33,256 nt of DNA from Chlorobiota bacterium (GCA_030618545.1 JAUXDH010000010.1:1-33256), one strand, 5' to 3'; numbered from the stretch's first letter, positions 16,839 through 24,716 are shown. Notes: generated by a model from the sequence alone, not told the origin. Made by a program: numbers and translations.

Positions 16839-17924
16839 TCAGGAAGCTAAAAACGGGTAGTCAATATACCCTTTGGTACCGCCATGATACAGGGTGGACT
16901 TATCAGTTTCATTTAACGGACCGTCTTTCAAAAACCTTTCTGCCAGGTCAGGGTTAGAAACAAACAGCTTGCCAAAAGCCACAAGGTCAGTTTGACCCTC
17001 ATTAAGTGCCAGGATAGCTGATTCTTTCGTGTGTCCGCCACAGGATATCATTGTTCCATTATAGATGCTTCTGTAAAGTGGAAGGGCTGTTTTATCGGAA
17101 TAATTACTCCTCATGTCAGGCGATATCATTTCACTGATATGCAAATATGCAAGCTGATAATCATTTAGTTTTTCTACCACATATCTAAAAGTATTGGCCT
17201 GGTCGGAATCGCCGGCGCCCGGTCTTTCAAAAGAGGGTGAAAGCCTCAGCCCGGTCCGGTCAGCAGACCATGATTCAATAACCTTATCTACAATCATGAA
17301 CAAAAATCGGGACCTGTTTTCGACAGAACCTCCGTAATCATCTGTTCGTTTATTGGTTCCGTCTCTCAGGAATTGATCGACAACGTAGCCGTGTGCACCA
17401 TGTATTTCCACTCCATCAAATCCGGCGGTTTTTGCATTGGCAGCGGCCCGGCCAAAATCTTCGACAGTTTGGTGAATCTCTTTTTCTGTCATTGGTTTTG
17501 GCGTAACATAGTCTTTATGCCCCTCAGGAGTAAGCACCTGCCCTTCCGGTTGCATAGCCGATGCCGCCAGAGGGAGGTCACCATTTGGTTGTAGCAGCGG
17601 ATGGGAATAAGGTCCGACATGCCAGAGCTGAAGAAAGATTCTGCCACCTGCTTTATGTACAGCATCTGTGACAATTTTCCATGCCTCGATTTGCTCCCTG
17701 GTGTAGCAGCCCGGCGTATTTGTGTATCCGTATGCCCTGGTTGAAATCTGACTTCCTTCCGAAATTAACAGTCCTGCGGATGACCTTTGTTCATAATATG
17801 TAGCAGTAATATCTTCAACCGCCAGTTGGTCATTTTCAGCCCTTCTTCTTGTCATCGGGGCCATGACTATCCGGTTATTCAATGTAATACCTGACAAGTC
17901 AAATGGTTGAAAAAGTTTTTCCAT
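16839..17924 (-). CDS. Alkene reductase, Old Yellow Enzyme family (NemA-like)
   Basis: This 361-residue FMN-dependent oxidoreductase reduces activated C=C bonds (enals, enones) with NAD(P)H. It starts LFQPFDLSGITLNNRIVMAPMTR, with the FMN-contacting Thr25. The substrate-binding pair H175/H178 and Tyr180 lie in EIHGAHGYVVDQFL, and the hallmark RSRFLFMIVDKV helix follows. The segment after LWHVG reads PYSHP, where most relatives have R-(I/V)-SHP; this could alter the active-site rim. A good Shine-Dalgarno (GAAAGGA, plus-strand 17931-17937) sits 6 bases before the ATG, which is unusual in this window and supports the start. The thioesterase gene lies 52 bases upstream on the same strand. The physiological substrate is unknown. 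Confidence 0.93.
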   Translation of the reverse strand: MEKLFQPFDLSGITLNNRIVMAPMTRRRAENDQLAVEDITATYYEQRSSAGLLISEGSQISTRAYGYTNTPGCYTREQIEAWKIVTDAVHKAGGRIFLQLWHVGPYSHPLLQPNGDLPLAASAMQPEGQVLTPEGHKDYVTPKPMTEKEIHQTVEDFGRAAANAKTAGFDGVEIHGAHGYVVDQFLRDGTNKRTDDYGGSVENRSRFLFMIVDKVIESWSADRTGLRLSPSFERPGAGDSDQANTFRYVVEKLNDYQLAYLHISEMISPDMRSNYSDKTALPLYRSIYNGTMISCGGHTKESAILALNEGQTDLVAFGKLFVSNPDLAERFLKDGPLNETDKSTLYHGGTKGYIDYPFLAS

Positions 17925-17930
17925 AATAAT

Positions 17931-17937
17931 TCCTTTC
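17931..17937 (-). promoter_or_regulatory. Strong Shine-Dalgarno for the Old Yellow Enzyme gene
   Basis: GAAAGGA on the minus strand sits 6 bases before the ATG at 17924. Most genes here have A-rich leaders without a clear Shine-Dalgarno, so this one stands out and fixes the start codon. Confidence 0.6.
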
Positions 17938-17976
17938 GATAAAGAAATAAAAACACAATAAACTTGAAATTGTTTG

Positions 17977-18402
17977 CTATTCCGGTTGTTTCTTCAAAAT
18001 GAAGTTGGTTAAGCGGCATGTGGATACTTTCCTGCCTTCTTCATCTTTGATATCGATATTCCACACATGGGTATTTTTTCCCCTGTGAATAATATGGGCT
18101 TCAGCGAATACCCATCCGGCATGGGCTGTACCTAAGTGGTTGGCGCTCATCTGTGAACCTCTCACGTCGTAATTGTCAAGATCTACAATCAAGGCCGAAC
18201 CCAATCCGCCTATGGTTTCCGCAAGTGCGAGATTTGCTCCCCCATGTAAAATACCCATGGGTTGTTTGGTTCGTTCATTAACAGGCATGCGTGCCCTGAC
18301 AAATCCGTCAGCTACTTCAAGGTATTCTATATGGAGCTGTTCCATTAGGGTACCCTGGTTGATTTTATTGAGCTGGTCTATGGGGGTGTTTAAGTTTATC
18401 AT
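17977..18402 (-). CDS. Hotdog-fold thioesterase (PaaI/MenI/EntH-like)
   Basis: The 141-residue protein has the single hotdog domain of small acyl-CoA thioesterases. The signature GILHGGANLALAETIGGLGS (about residues 48-67) contains the HGG turn and the catalytic-type glutamate in LAET. Relatives hydrolyse 1,4-dihydroxy-2-naphthoyl-CoA in menaquinone synthesis (MenI), phenylacetyl-CoA intermediates (PaaI) or aryl carrier products (EntH). No menaquinone gene is adjacent, so no symbol is given. It probably acts as a homotetramer in the cytoplasm. It lies 52 bases upstream of the Old Yellow Enzyme gene and may share its transcript. Confidence 0.88.
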   Translation of the reverse strand: MINLNTPIDQLNKINQGTLMEQLHIEYLEVADGFVRARMPVNERTKQPMGILHGGANLALAETIGGLGSALIVDLDNYDVRGSQMSANHLGTAHAGWVFAEAHIIHRGKNTHVWNIDIKDEEGRKVSTCRLTNFILKKQPE

Positions 18403-18743
18403 GATCTTATTAAAAAGGCGAAGGTATCATTATCCACCGAATGCGACTGTACTGTGTAAATAATTCTTATATCGATTTTATTGACCGGTGTTTGTTATAC
18501 CCGGATTGTACCAGGATTTTTCCGATCCCCGAGATGAAGCACGGGGTAACTGATGATTGATAGGCTTTACTTCTTCCAGCCCCCGAGCTGAAGCACGGGG
18601 CAACTGAGGAGTTGTTATGCTTTATTCTTCCGGTTTCAATCTGCCAACCTTCCAATCTTCCATTCTTTCATTCTTCCAGTCTCCCAACCTTTCATTCTCC
18701 CCTCTCCTTCCCAAATCATAAATCATAACTCATAAATCATAAT
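18403..18743. other. 341-base gene-free region made of short repeats
   Basis: Between the thioesterase start and the comM stop there is no credible gene. The interval holds, in order, an upstream region for the thioesterase, two 54-bp tandem units each with a GC hairpin, a pyrimidine-rich run of CTTCCA-like words, and AATCATAA-like words reaching the comM stop. A 62-codon minus-strand frame crosses it but only translates the repeats. Confidence 0.7.
18521..18631. repeat. 54-bp tandem repeat, two copies plus a stub, each with a CCCCG/CGGGG hairpin
   Basis: Unit 1 is 18521-18574 and unit 2 is 18575-18628; a third begins TCC at 18629. Each contains a 5-bp GC stem with a 10-base loop (18527-18546 and 18581-18600), then GGYAACTGA and a TTCTTCC end. 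The loops differ by one base. Compact GC hairpins in tandem between genes resemble REP-type elements. No RAYT transposase is present in the window. Confidence 0.7.
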
Positions 18744-18749
18744 TCATAA
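18646..18749. repeat. Low-complexity 7-8-mer repeats (CTTCCAN and AATCATAA words)
   Basis: From about 18646 the sequence cycles through CTTCCAA, TCTTCCA, TTCTTCCA-like words. From about 18714 it cycles through AATCATAA/ACTCATAA/AATTCATAA. The second tract runs into the comM stop codon (plus-strand 18744-18746), so the gene's end lies within the repeat. Confidence 0.55.
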
Positions 18750-20282
18750 CCCCCAACTCTCCCTGTCCAAACTTCTGTACTGGATGGCTTCGGCAAGGTG
18801 ATCTGATCTGATGTCGGGAGTATTATCCAGGTCGGCAATTGTCCTTGACACCTTAATGATCCTGTCATAAGCTCTTGCTGACAGGTTCAGCTTTTCCATG
18901 GCATTTTTCAACAGTGATTTTCCTGATTCATCCAACCGGCAATAGACATGCACGTCTTTGTTGCTCATCTGGGAATTGGAATAAACCTTTAGCTGATCTT
19001 TGAATCGTTCTTCCTGGATCTTTCTGGCGATTATCACCCTCTCTCTCACCATACTGCTTTTCTCGCCTGGCGGCGCTTCAGCAAGGTCCGAAAAGGGGAC
19101 CGGAGTCACTTCCACATGCAGATCGATCCTGTCCATCAAAGGACCGGAAATGCGGTTAAGGTAACTCTTAACTACCCCGGGGGAGCAGACGCATTCTTTC
19201 TCGGGGTGGTTGTAATAACCGCAGGGGCATGGATTCATGGCGGCGATCAGCATGAAACTGGCCGGGTAGTCCACTGTAACCCTTGCCCTTGATATAGTCA
19301 CCATGCGGTCTTCCATTGGCTGCCGCATCACTTCAAGGACCGATCTTCTGTACTCAGGAAGTTCATCAAGAAACAGCACACCATTTTGAGCAAGGGAAAT
19401 CTCACCAGGCTGGGGATATGTTCCTCCCCCCACCAGGCCGGCATCACTGATGGTGTGGTGCGGAGACCGGTAAGGCCTGTTGGTTATCAGCGCCTGATCT
19501 CCATTCATCAGGCCGGCAACGGAATGTATCTTGGTCGTTTCCAGCGCCTCATCCAGCGACAGGGGTGGAAGAACCGAAGGCAGACGCTTGGCAAGCATGG
19601 TTTTGCCTGAACCGGGAGGTCCGATCATTATCACATTGTGCCCTCCTGCTGCTGCTATTTCCAATGCTCGTTTGATATTCTCCTGACCTTTGACGTCTTC
19701 AAAATCAAAAGGATAATTATTCAGGTTCTGTGAAAGTAACTCTTCAGCACTGACTTTGGTTGTTGCTATCATCTTTTTCTCATCAAACATCTCAATGACC
19801 TCTGAAATGTGGTTGCAGCCATAAACTGAAAGTTCCTCCACTATTGCGGCTTCCTGAGCATTACTGGCAGGAAGAATTAATCCTTTGTATCCTTCCTCTT
19901 TTGCCTTCAAAGCCATAGGTAATGCACCACGGACCGGGTTCAACCCACCATCCATCGACAGTTCACCCATCATCATGTATTCTTCAAGACCTTCACCTAT
20001 GATTTGTTCGGAGGCAGCCATCAACCCGATAGCAATGGGAAGGTCATAAGCGGAACCTTCTTTCTTGATATCTGCGGGAGCCATATTAACGACTACCCTT
20101 CTGCGGGGGAACTTTCTATCAATATTTGCCATTAAGGCTACCAGGCGGTGGTGGCTTTCCTTTACCGCGTTATCAGGTAATCCTACCAGGTGAAAATTCT
20201 TGCCCTGGCTAACATTTACTTCGATGGTGATCAGGATGGCATCAACGCCATGAATGGCACTGCCATAAGTTTTGACAAGCAT
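18744..20282 (-). CDS. comM: YifB/ComM family Mg-chelatase-like AAA+ ATPase
   Basis: The 512-residue cytoplasmic protein has an N-terminal Lon-S5-like ChlI domain (MLVKTYGSAIHGVDAI, GLPDNAVKESHHR). An AAA+ Mg-chelatase domain follows, with Walker A GPPGSGKTM, Walker B VLFLDELPEY, and the PCPCGYYNHPEKECVCSP cysteine-rich loop. The C-terminal subdomain reads LNLSARAYDRIIKVSRTIADL. ComM is a hexameric helicase that promotes branch migration during natural transformation in gamma-proteobacteria; YifB homologues are widespread, including in species not known to be competent. The ATG at 20282 is chosen because it gives the universal MLVKTYGSA start; the frame extends 8 codons further upstream. A 9-bp repeat array fills the gap behind it. 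Confidence 0.95.
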   Translation of the reverse strand: MLVKTYGSAIHGVDAILITIEVNVSQGKNFHLVGLPDNAVKESHHRLVALMANIDRKFPRRRVVVNMAPADIKKEGSAYDLPIAIGLMAASEQIIGEGLEEYMMMGELSMDGGLNPVRGALPMALKAKEEGYKGLILPASNAQEAAIVEELSVYGCNHISEVIEMFDEKKMIATTKVSAEELLSQNLNNYPFDFEDVKGQENIKRALEIAAAGGHNVIMIGPPGSGKTMLAKRLPSVLPPLSLDEALETTKIHSVAGLMNGDQALITNRPYRSPHHTISDAGLVGGGTYPQPGEISLAQNGVLFLDELPEYRRSVLEVMRQPMEDRMVTISRARVTVDYPASFMLIAAMNPCPCGYYNHPEKECVCSPGVVKSYLNRISGPLMDRIDLHVEVTPVPFSDLAEAPPGEKSSMVRERVIIARKIQEERFKDQLKVYSNSQMSNKDVHVYCRLDESGKSLLKNAMEKLNLSARAYDRIIKVSRTIADLDNTPDIRSDHLAEAIQYRSLDRESWGL

Positions 20283-20325
20283 AGTAATTAATTTGGTTCC
20301 TAACAAAGGTAGGGAAAAAAGTGAC

Positions 20326-20513
20326 TGGAGTTATTAAAGTGACTAAAGTGACTAAAGTGCCTAGAGTGTCTAAAGTGCCTAAAGTTACTGGAGTGACTCA
20401 AAGTGACGATTCAAGTGTACCACAATACCAGAAGTACTTTATAAGCTTTAGGCACTCTAAATACTTTAGTCACTCTAAATACTTTAGGTACTCCAAATAC
20501 TTTAGTCACTTCT
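20326..20513. repeat. 9-bp degenerate repeat array with inverted arms (TAAAGTGAC-like)
   Basis: Eight forward units of nine bases (consensus TRRAGTGNC, for example TAAAGTGAC, TAAAGTGCC, TAGAGTGTC) occupy 20326-20397. After a spacer of about 53 bases, seven reverse-complement units (GGCACTCTA, AATACTTTA, GTCACTCTA and so on) occupy 20451-20513, ending 3 bases before the gldB stop. The two arms could fold into a long imperfect hairpin or extrude a cruciform. The array lies between gldB and comM. The same unit recurs at 26234-26341. A plus-strand frame through it encodes only KVTKVP-like repeats and is not a gene. Confidence 0.8.
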
Positions 20514-20515
20514 CC

Positions 20516-21511
20516 TCAAGGCCTGTATCGTGCACCATTCAATATCTTTTGAGAATCAGTTTCTGATAAAAGTTCCTGAAGAGCAATGTCCGGATTGTTT
20601 TTAAGGTAGGCTCTTACAATTTGCCATCCGATATAAACCCCGAGTCTGGATGGCGAATTATTGGAGAAGCCGGTGGTAAATGGCCCGTCCTGAATCATTT
20701 TCGTCTGAATCTGGTAGTCTGTCGTAAAAAGAAGTTCCTTTTCAACTAAAAAAGCCCAGACATTCCTTTCGTTGGCTTCTGCCCATTTCAGTTTATTTCC
20801 ACTGTAGCATATCTTCAGGCTATCGTCAACTTCCGGTAATACAGCATCCAGATATGCCAATAACTTTCCTCCTTCAATCATCCTGTCAAGCAGCGTCTTT
20901 GATTTATTGTCTGCAATTACATCTTCAAAATATACCGCTTTCATCACATCTACGATCATATTCTCAGGTGCCATACAGCGGATTTTGTAAAGAGGTAAGC
21001 CGAGGTGCAGGTATAGGGAATAGCCTGCACCCAGGTAAACATCGATGGCAATAACCACCACTGATTCTCTCTTGATAACGGGAGACTCAAAATAGAGATC
21101 GGAAATGTAGGAATAGAATTCCGTCGCGGTTTCCTCCGGATAAAAGTGTTGATGCCGGGCAAACGCATCAGATAATTGCAGCTCGAAATCACCCAGGTCA
21201 TCGTATACCTCCATCACTTTATGATAAATACTGATAAGTTGCGAATCAGTGACATAATCATAAAGCTGGTTGATATTTAAAGTATCGTCCAGATCCGCAT
21301 CCAGAAATACCCTGAACTCATCCTGAATGGATTTCAGCCCCTCCTGCATATTCAAAGTGTCGATCTGGAAAAGTGCCTTTCCGTATCTGTGAACTTCTAC
21401 CTCATCAATCTTCTCAAGGTGAACATCAGCCTGTGGAAAGGGATTTTTGTCGGATGAGCAGGCCGAAAAAAGAACAAAAGAAAAGCAACAGATGTAGAAT
21501 ATATTTCTCAT
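20516..21511 (-). CDS. gldB: Gliding motility lipoprotein GldB
   Basis: The 331-residue lipoprotein (signal MRNIFYICCFSFVLFSAC, Cys18) matches GldB. Landmarks are the VHRYGKALFQID strand near the start, DFELQLSDAFARHQHFYP in the middle, and the closing SRLGVYIGWQIVRAYLKNNP. GldB is needed for gliding in Flavobacterium johnsoniae and is found across Bacteroidota, including non-gliders. It fits the T9SS cargo proteins seen here, but no core por/gld secretion genes are in the window. The ATG at 21511 begins the signal peptide; the upstream in-frame ATG at 21529 would lie inside a terminator-like hairpin and is rejected. The beta-barrel gene upstream is on the same strand. Confidence 0.88.
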   Translation of the reverse strand: MRNIFYICCFSFVLFSACSSDKNPFPQADVHLEKIDEVEVHRYGKALFQIDTLNMQEGLKSIQDEFRVFLDADLDDTLNINQLYDYVTDSQLISIYHKVMEVYDDLGDFELQLSDAFARHQHFYPEETATEFYSYISDLYFESPVIKRESVVVIAIDVYLGAGYSLYLHLGLPLYKIRCMAPENMIVDVMKAVYFEDVIADNKSKTLLDRMIEGGKLLAYLDAVLPEVDDSLKICYSGNKLKWAEANERNVWAFLVEKELLFTTDYQIQTKMIQDGPFTTGFSNNSPSRLGVYIGWQIVRAYLKNNPDIALQELLSETDSQKILNGARYRP

Positions 21512-21514
21512 AAG

Positions 21515-21542
21515 AAAAAATGTCAGCACAAAAGTACTGACA
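21515..21542 (-). terminator. Intrinsic terminator between the beta-barrel gene and gldB
   Basis: On the minus strand TGTCAGTAC-TTTT-GTGCTGACA forms a 9-bp stem (one G-U pair) with a 4-base loop, followed directly by six T residues. This is the cleanest rho-independent terminator in the window, about 30 bases after the beta-barrel stop. The six-T run ends only 3 bases before the gldB ATG. Confidence 0.7.
21529..21536 (-). promoter_or_regulatory. Candidate -7 box (TACTTTTG) for gldB inside the terminator stem
   Basis: TACTTTTG on the minus strand matches TAnnTTTG exactly and spans the stem/loop of the terminator. Transcription would begin about 10 bases before the gldB ATG. No good -33 TTTG was found upstream. 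The match may be accidental. Confidence 0.3.
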
Positions 21543-21572
21543 TTCAGTATAAATTGAATGTGTAGCTTTTAT

Positions 21573-22196
21573 TTAAAATATCTTCCATCCCAGTGTCACC
21601 TGGAACAGATTTGATTTGGAAGATATGGACCTGGTTTCGCTATCGATAGTGATATCCTTGGTCATGATATTATTGATGCCGCCGAAATACCTGACATCGA
21701 TGGCAAACATGAACACGTCCACACCAGCCCCAAGTTGCCACTGCCACTGGACATTGTTAAAATCACTGGGAAGAAGGTAATCGGAACCGTCACCATTTTT
21801 TGTGTTTATAGTTGTGTTGAGTACAAAATTGGCACTAACACCACCATATATCCTGATATTGACAACTTTGAGATTGATGATCCGCCATCCAATACTTACG
21901 GGTACCTGTATTGTGCTGAGCTTAATTTCCTGTTCAACAGGATTTGGATTGCTCAATGATGGATATTGTAAAATGCTGCCCTGGGTTAGCCAGTTAATTT
22001 CCGGCTGCACATAAATCTTCTTGCCAAATCTTGCAAATGCACCGATGAGGAAATTGCTTTTGAGGTTGTTAACAACTTCGCTCTTGTCTACTGTTAAATT
22101 TGACGCCGTGTACCCTATCTGAGGTCCGAAGGTGAATTGCCCGAACATGCTTCCTGCAACAAACATGATCACAACAATAAAAAAGACTTTTTTCAT
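21573..22196 (-). CDS. Outer-membrane beta-barrel protein (porin/PorT-like family)
   Basis: The 207-residue protein has a signal peptide (MKKVFFIVVIMFVAGSMFGQ, cleavage after FG). Alternating amphipathic strands of an eight-stranded-type outer-membrane barrel follow (FTFGPQIGYTASNL, FARFGKKIYVQPEINWL, STIQVPVSIGWRI), ending VTLGWKIF with a C-terminal aromatic, as expected for BAM recognition. The PorT-like family includes general barrel proteins of unknown role. The ATG at 22196 begins the signal peptide; the longer frame adds a polar stretch that would spoil it. It is divergent from a second beta-barrel gene, and a strong terminator follows it. Confidence 0.83.
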   Translation of the reverse strand: MKKVFFIVVIMFVAGSMFGQFTFGPQIGYTASNLTVDKSEVVNNLKSNFLIGAFARFGKKIYVQPEINWLTQGSILQYPSLSNPNPVEQEIKLSTIQVPVSIGWRIINLKVVNIRIYGGVSANFVLNTTINTKNGDGSDYLLPSDFNNVQWQWQLGAGVDVFMFAIDVRYFGGINNIMTKDITIDSETRSISSKSNLFQVTLGWKIF

Positions 22197-22210
22197 GTTT
22201 TCAGTTTTTG

Positions 22211-22225
22211 GATTATTCAATAATC
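22211..22225. promoter_or_regulatory. Perfect palindrome GATTATT-C-AATAATC in the leader of the beta-barrel gene
   Basis: A 7-bp perfect inverted repeat with one central base lies just downstream of the -7 box at 22225-22232, near the expected transcription start of the minus-strand gene. It could be an operator or an mRNA hairpin; its AT-rich content lowers confidence. Confidence 0.35.
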
Positions 22226-22232
22226 AAAAGTA
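22225..22232 (-). promoter_or_regulatory. Candidate -7 box (TACTTTTG) for the minus-strand beta-barrel gene
   Basis: An exact TAnnTTTG match lies 28 bases before the start codon at 22196. No convincing -33 TTTG at the expected distance was found. Confidence 0.4.
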
Positions 22233-22360
22233 TGATATTATTATCTGTAAGTAATGTTTATTCCAAATGAAATCAAGAATCGAATGTGGATAAAAATCTG
22301 CCGGCTGAATCTTACATGACCCTTTATTTCTTAGTTATGCCAGTGTCAAAATACCACAAA

Positions 22361-23065
22361 ATGAAACTGATGAAACATACTCTCCTCTTAGTACTCATTT
22401 TTACTGCAATTGTGACATTTGGACAGCATAAACCTTTTCAGTTTGGTTTTAGCGGAGGTGTGAACCTGGGATGGTATGCCACCAATGCTGAAGGATACAG
22501 CAACAACGGAGCTAAAGTTGGCGGATCATGGGGATTTGTGGCTGACATTTTCATTATGGAGGGATATGCCTTCACCACTGGGTTTAATGTCCTCTTTATC
22601 AATGGCAGCATGACTTATCCACATACTATAAAAAGTGAGCAGAGTTCTGTTTTGATTCCAGGCACTATTCAAAGAGATTTTAGAACCAGGTATGTCCAGA
22701 TTCCTTTGATCTTTACCATGAAGACCAAGCCAATCAAAGAGAAGGTCAGGATTTTCGGGCAGGTGGGATTTGGTCTTGGGTTTTTACTGAGCGCCAAATC
22801 CAGGGATACCTTTACTCCGGAAGAAGGTGGTGATGTGATGAGCAATGAACACAATGCCAAAGATGATTTTCGCTCGACCCGTGAATCCCTGATTCTGGGC
22901 GCTGGTGCAGAAATCCCTATTCACGGCTCCATGTTTGTGAGAACGGGTGTCAAGTTCGACAATGCGTTTACAAATGTGCTAAAGGGATACAATAAATTGG
23001 ATTCTGAAATAAAAAACAACGGTCGTAACAATTTTATTGAGATTTTTGCTGCAATAATATTCTAG
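22361..23065 (+). CDS. Outer-membrane beta-barrel protein (porin family)
   Basis: The 234-residue protein has a signal peptide starting at the ATG at 22361 (MKLMKHTLLLVLIFTAIVTFGQ). Barrel-type strands follow (FGFSGGVNLGWYATN, GGSWGFVADIFIMEG, RTRYVQIPLIFTMKT, RIFGQVGFGLGFLL) and the end is aromatic (IEIFAAIIF). An upstream GTG-started extension of 25 codons is polar and would hide the signal, so it is rejected. Only two bases separate its stop from the nadE start, so the two are probably co-transcribed although unrelated in function. It is divergent from the other barrel gene, and the two may be paralogues. Confidence 0.83.
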   Translation: MKLMKHTLLLVLIFTAIVTFGQHKPFQFGFSGGVNLGWYATNAEGYSNNGAKVGGSWGFVADIFIMEGYAFTTGFNVLFINGSMTYPHTIKSEQSSVLIPGTIQRDFRTRYVQIPLIFTMKTKPIKEKVRIFGQVGFGLGFLLSAKSRDTFTPEEGGDVMSNEHNAKDDFRSTRESLILGAGAEIPIHGSMFVRTGVKFDNAFTNVLKGYNKLDSEIKNNGRNNFIEIFAAIIF

Positions 23066-23067
23066 CA

Positions 23068-24708
23068 ATGAAAATCGCACTGGCACAGTTAAACTACCAC
23101 ATCGGAAACTTTCCTGATAACATCAGTAAAATAACACGTTCTATCAAGAAGGCTGAAGAAGCGGGAGCCGAGCTTGTTGTTTTTGCAGAACTTGCTGTTT
23201 CCGGATACCCTCCCAGGGATTTTCTTGAGTTCGGAGATTTCATAAATAAATGTAATGATGCCATTGAGGAGATTGCTGTTCATTGCAACAGGATTTCGGC
23301 AATTATTGGCACACCTGTTTTCAACAACAACAAAAAAGGGAAACCCCTTTACAATGCTGCGGCATTCCTTTCGGATGGAAAAGTAAAAGAATACATTTAT
23401 AAGACACTTCTTCCGAACTACGATATTTTTGATGAATACCGGTATTTTGAACCGAACCGGGAATTTAAAACCATTGATTTCAAAGGTCACAGGATAGCAT
23501 TGAATATTTGTGAAGATCTCTGGAATGTGCAGGACAATCCCCTTTATACAATAAACCCGATGGATGAAGTGATGGATCAAAAGCCTGACTTTATTATCAA
23601 TATCGCGGCTTCTCCCTTTAATTATCATCAGATAGATATCCGTACTGAAATACTGGAACGCAACGCCAGAAAATACGATCTCCCTTTGTTCTATGTCAAC
23701 CACGTAGGAGCACAAACCGAGCTGCTTTTTGATGGAGGATCATTGGTGATGGACAGGCATGGTAACATACTGGACGAAATGCATTATTTCAAAGAGGATT
23801 TTCGGGTGTATAATTTAGAGGATATCGAAAAAGATAAGGTTATCAGAGGCATTACCAACACCCGTTCGGAGATAGGGATGATCCATGATGCGCTGGTCAT
23901 GGGCATTAGAAACTACTTCTCCAAACTGGGTTTTACCAGGGCGATACTTGGCTCATCCGGTGGAATAGACTCAGCAGTGACTGCAGCCATAGCTGCCGCA
24001 GCACTGGGCCCGGAAAATGTATCCAACATTCTGATGCCCTCAAGGTTTTCTACCGATCACTCGGTAAATGATGCCGTTCAACTGGCCAAAAACCTTGATA
24101 TGCCTTATGAAACCATCACCATCGAAAAAGGGTTCACTGCCTTTGAAGAAACATTAAAACCTTTATTCAAGGATTTACCTTTTGATGTTACTGAAGAAAA
24201 CATTCAGGCAAGAACCCGCGGGGTGATCCTGATGGCCTTATCCAACAAGTTTGGTAACATCCTGCTCAACACCAGCAACAAAAGTGAAGCTGCAGTAGGT
24301 TATGGTACACTTTATGGAGACATGAACGGTGGACTCAGTGTGCTGGGTGATGTTTACAAAACCCAGGTTTTTGAACTGGCCCGTTATATCAACCGTGAAA
24401 AAGAGATCATTCCGGAAAACATCATTACCAAACCTCCATCTGCCGAATTGCGTCCTGACCAGAAGGATTCCGATTCACTTCCTGCCTACCACGACCTGGA
24501 TGAAATCCTTTATCAATACATTGAACTCAGAAAAGGTCCTAAAGAGATCATTGAAATGGGATTTGCGGAGGACCTGGTAAGCAGAACGCTCAAACTGGTT
24601 AACGCCAACGAATATAAACGCTACCAAACACCGCCTATTTTAAGGGTTTCTTCCAAAGCATTTGGAATGGGGAGGAGGATGCCGATTGTGGCGAAGTACT
24701 TGTCTTGA
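23068..24708 (+). CDS. nadE: Glutamine-dependent NAD+ synthetase
   Basis: The 546-residue enzyme converts nicotinate adenine dinucleotide to NAD+ using ATP and ammonia from glutamine. An N-terminal nitrilase-type glutaminase domain (1 to about 255) shows the Glu41 (FAELAVSGYP), Lys112 (YKTLLPNY) and Cys148 (NICEDLWN) triad. The C-terminal synthetase domain has the ATP pyrophosphatase loop GSSGGIDSA (about 295-303), NTSNKSEAAVGYGTLYGDMNGG and KPPSAELRPDQKDSDSLP. It is cytoplasmic and normally essential. It follows the barrel gene by 2 bases. Downstream lies a short tandem repeat and then the convergent NfuA-type gene. Confidence 0.97.
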   Translation: MKIALAQLNYHIGNFPDNISKITRSIKKAEEAGAELVVFAELAVSGYPPRDFLEFGDFINKCNDAIEEIAVHCNRISAIIGTPVFNNNKKGKPLYNAAAFLSDGKVKEYIYKTLLPNYDIFDEYRYFEPNREFKTIDFKGHRIALNICEDLWNVQDNPLYTINPMDEVMDQKPDFIINIAASPFNYHQIDIRTEILERNARKYDLPLFYVNHVGAQTELLFDGGSLVMDRHGNILDEMHYFKEDFRVYNLEDIEKDKVIRGITNTRSEIGMIHDALVMGIRNYFSKLGFTRAILGSSGGIDSAVTAAIAAAALGPENVSNILMPSRFSTDHSVNDAVQLAKNLDMPYETITIEKGFTAFEETLKPLFKDLPFDVTEENIQARTRGVILMALSNKFGNILLNTSNKSEAAVGYGTLYGDMNGGLSVLGDVYKTQVFELARYINREKEIIPENIITKPPSAELRPDQKDSDSLPAYHDLDEILYQYIELRKGPKEIIEMGFAEDLVSRTLKLVNANEYKRYQTPPILRVSSKAFGMGRRMPIVAKYLS

Positions 24709-24716
24709 GTTTAGAG

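Noticed and set aside
18467-18655. 62-codon minus-strand frame with an 18-residue internal repeat
   Set aside because: The protein repeat is the translation of the 54-bp hairpin units; no ribosome site and no other coding signs.
20321-20566. 81-codon plus-strand frame with KVTKVP-like repeats
   Set aside because: It only translates the 9-bp repeat array and then reads antisense to the end of gldB; no start signal or family.
22286-22360. GTG-started N-terminal extension of the plus-strand beta-barrel gene
   Set aside because: The extension is polar and precedes a complete signal peptide starting at 22361.
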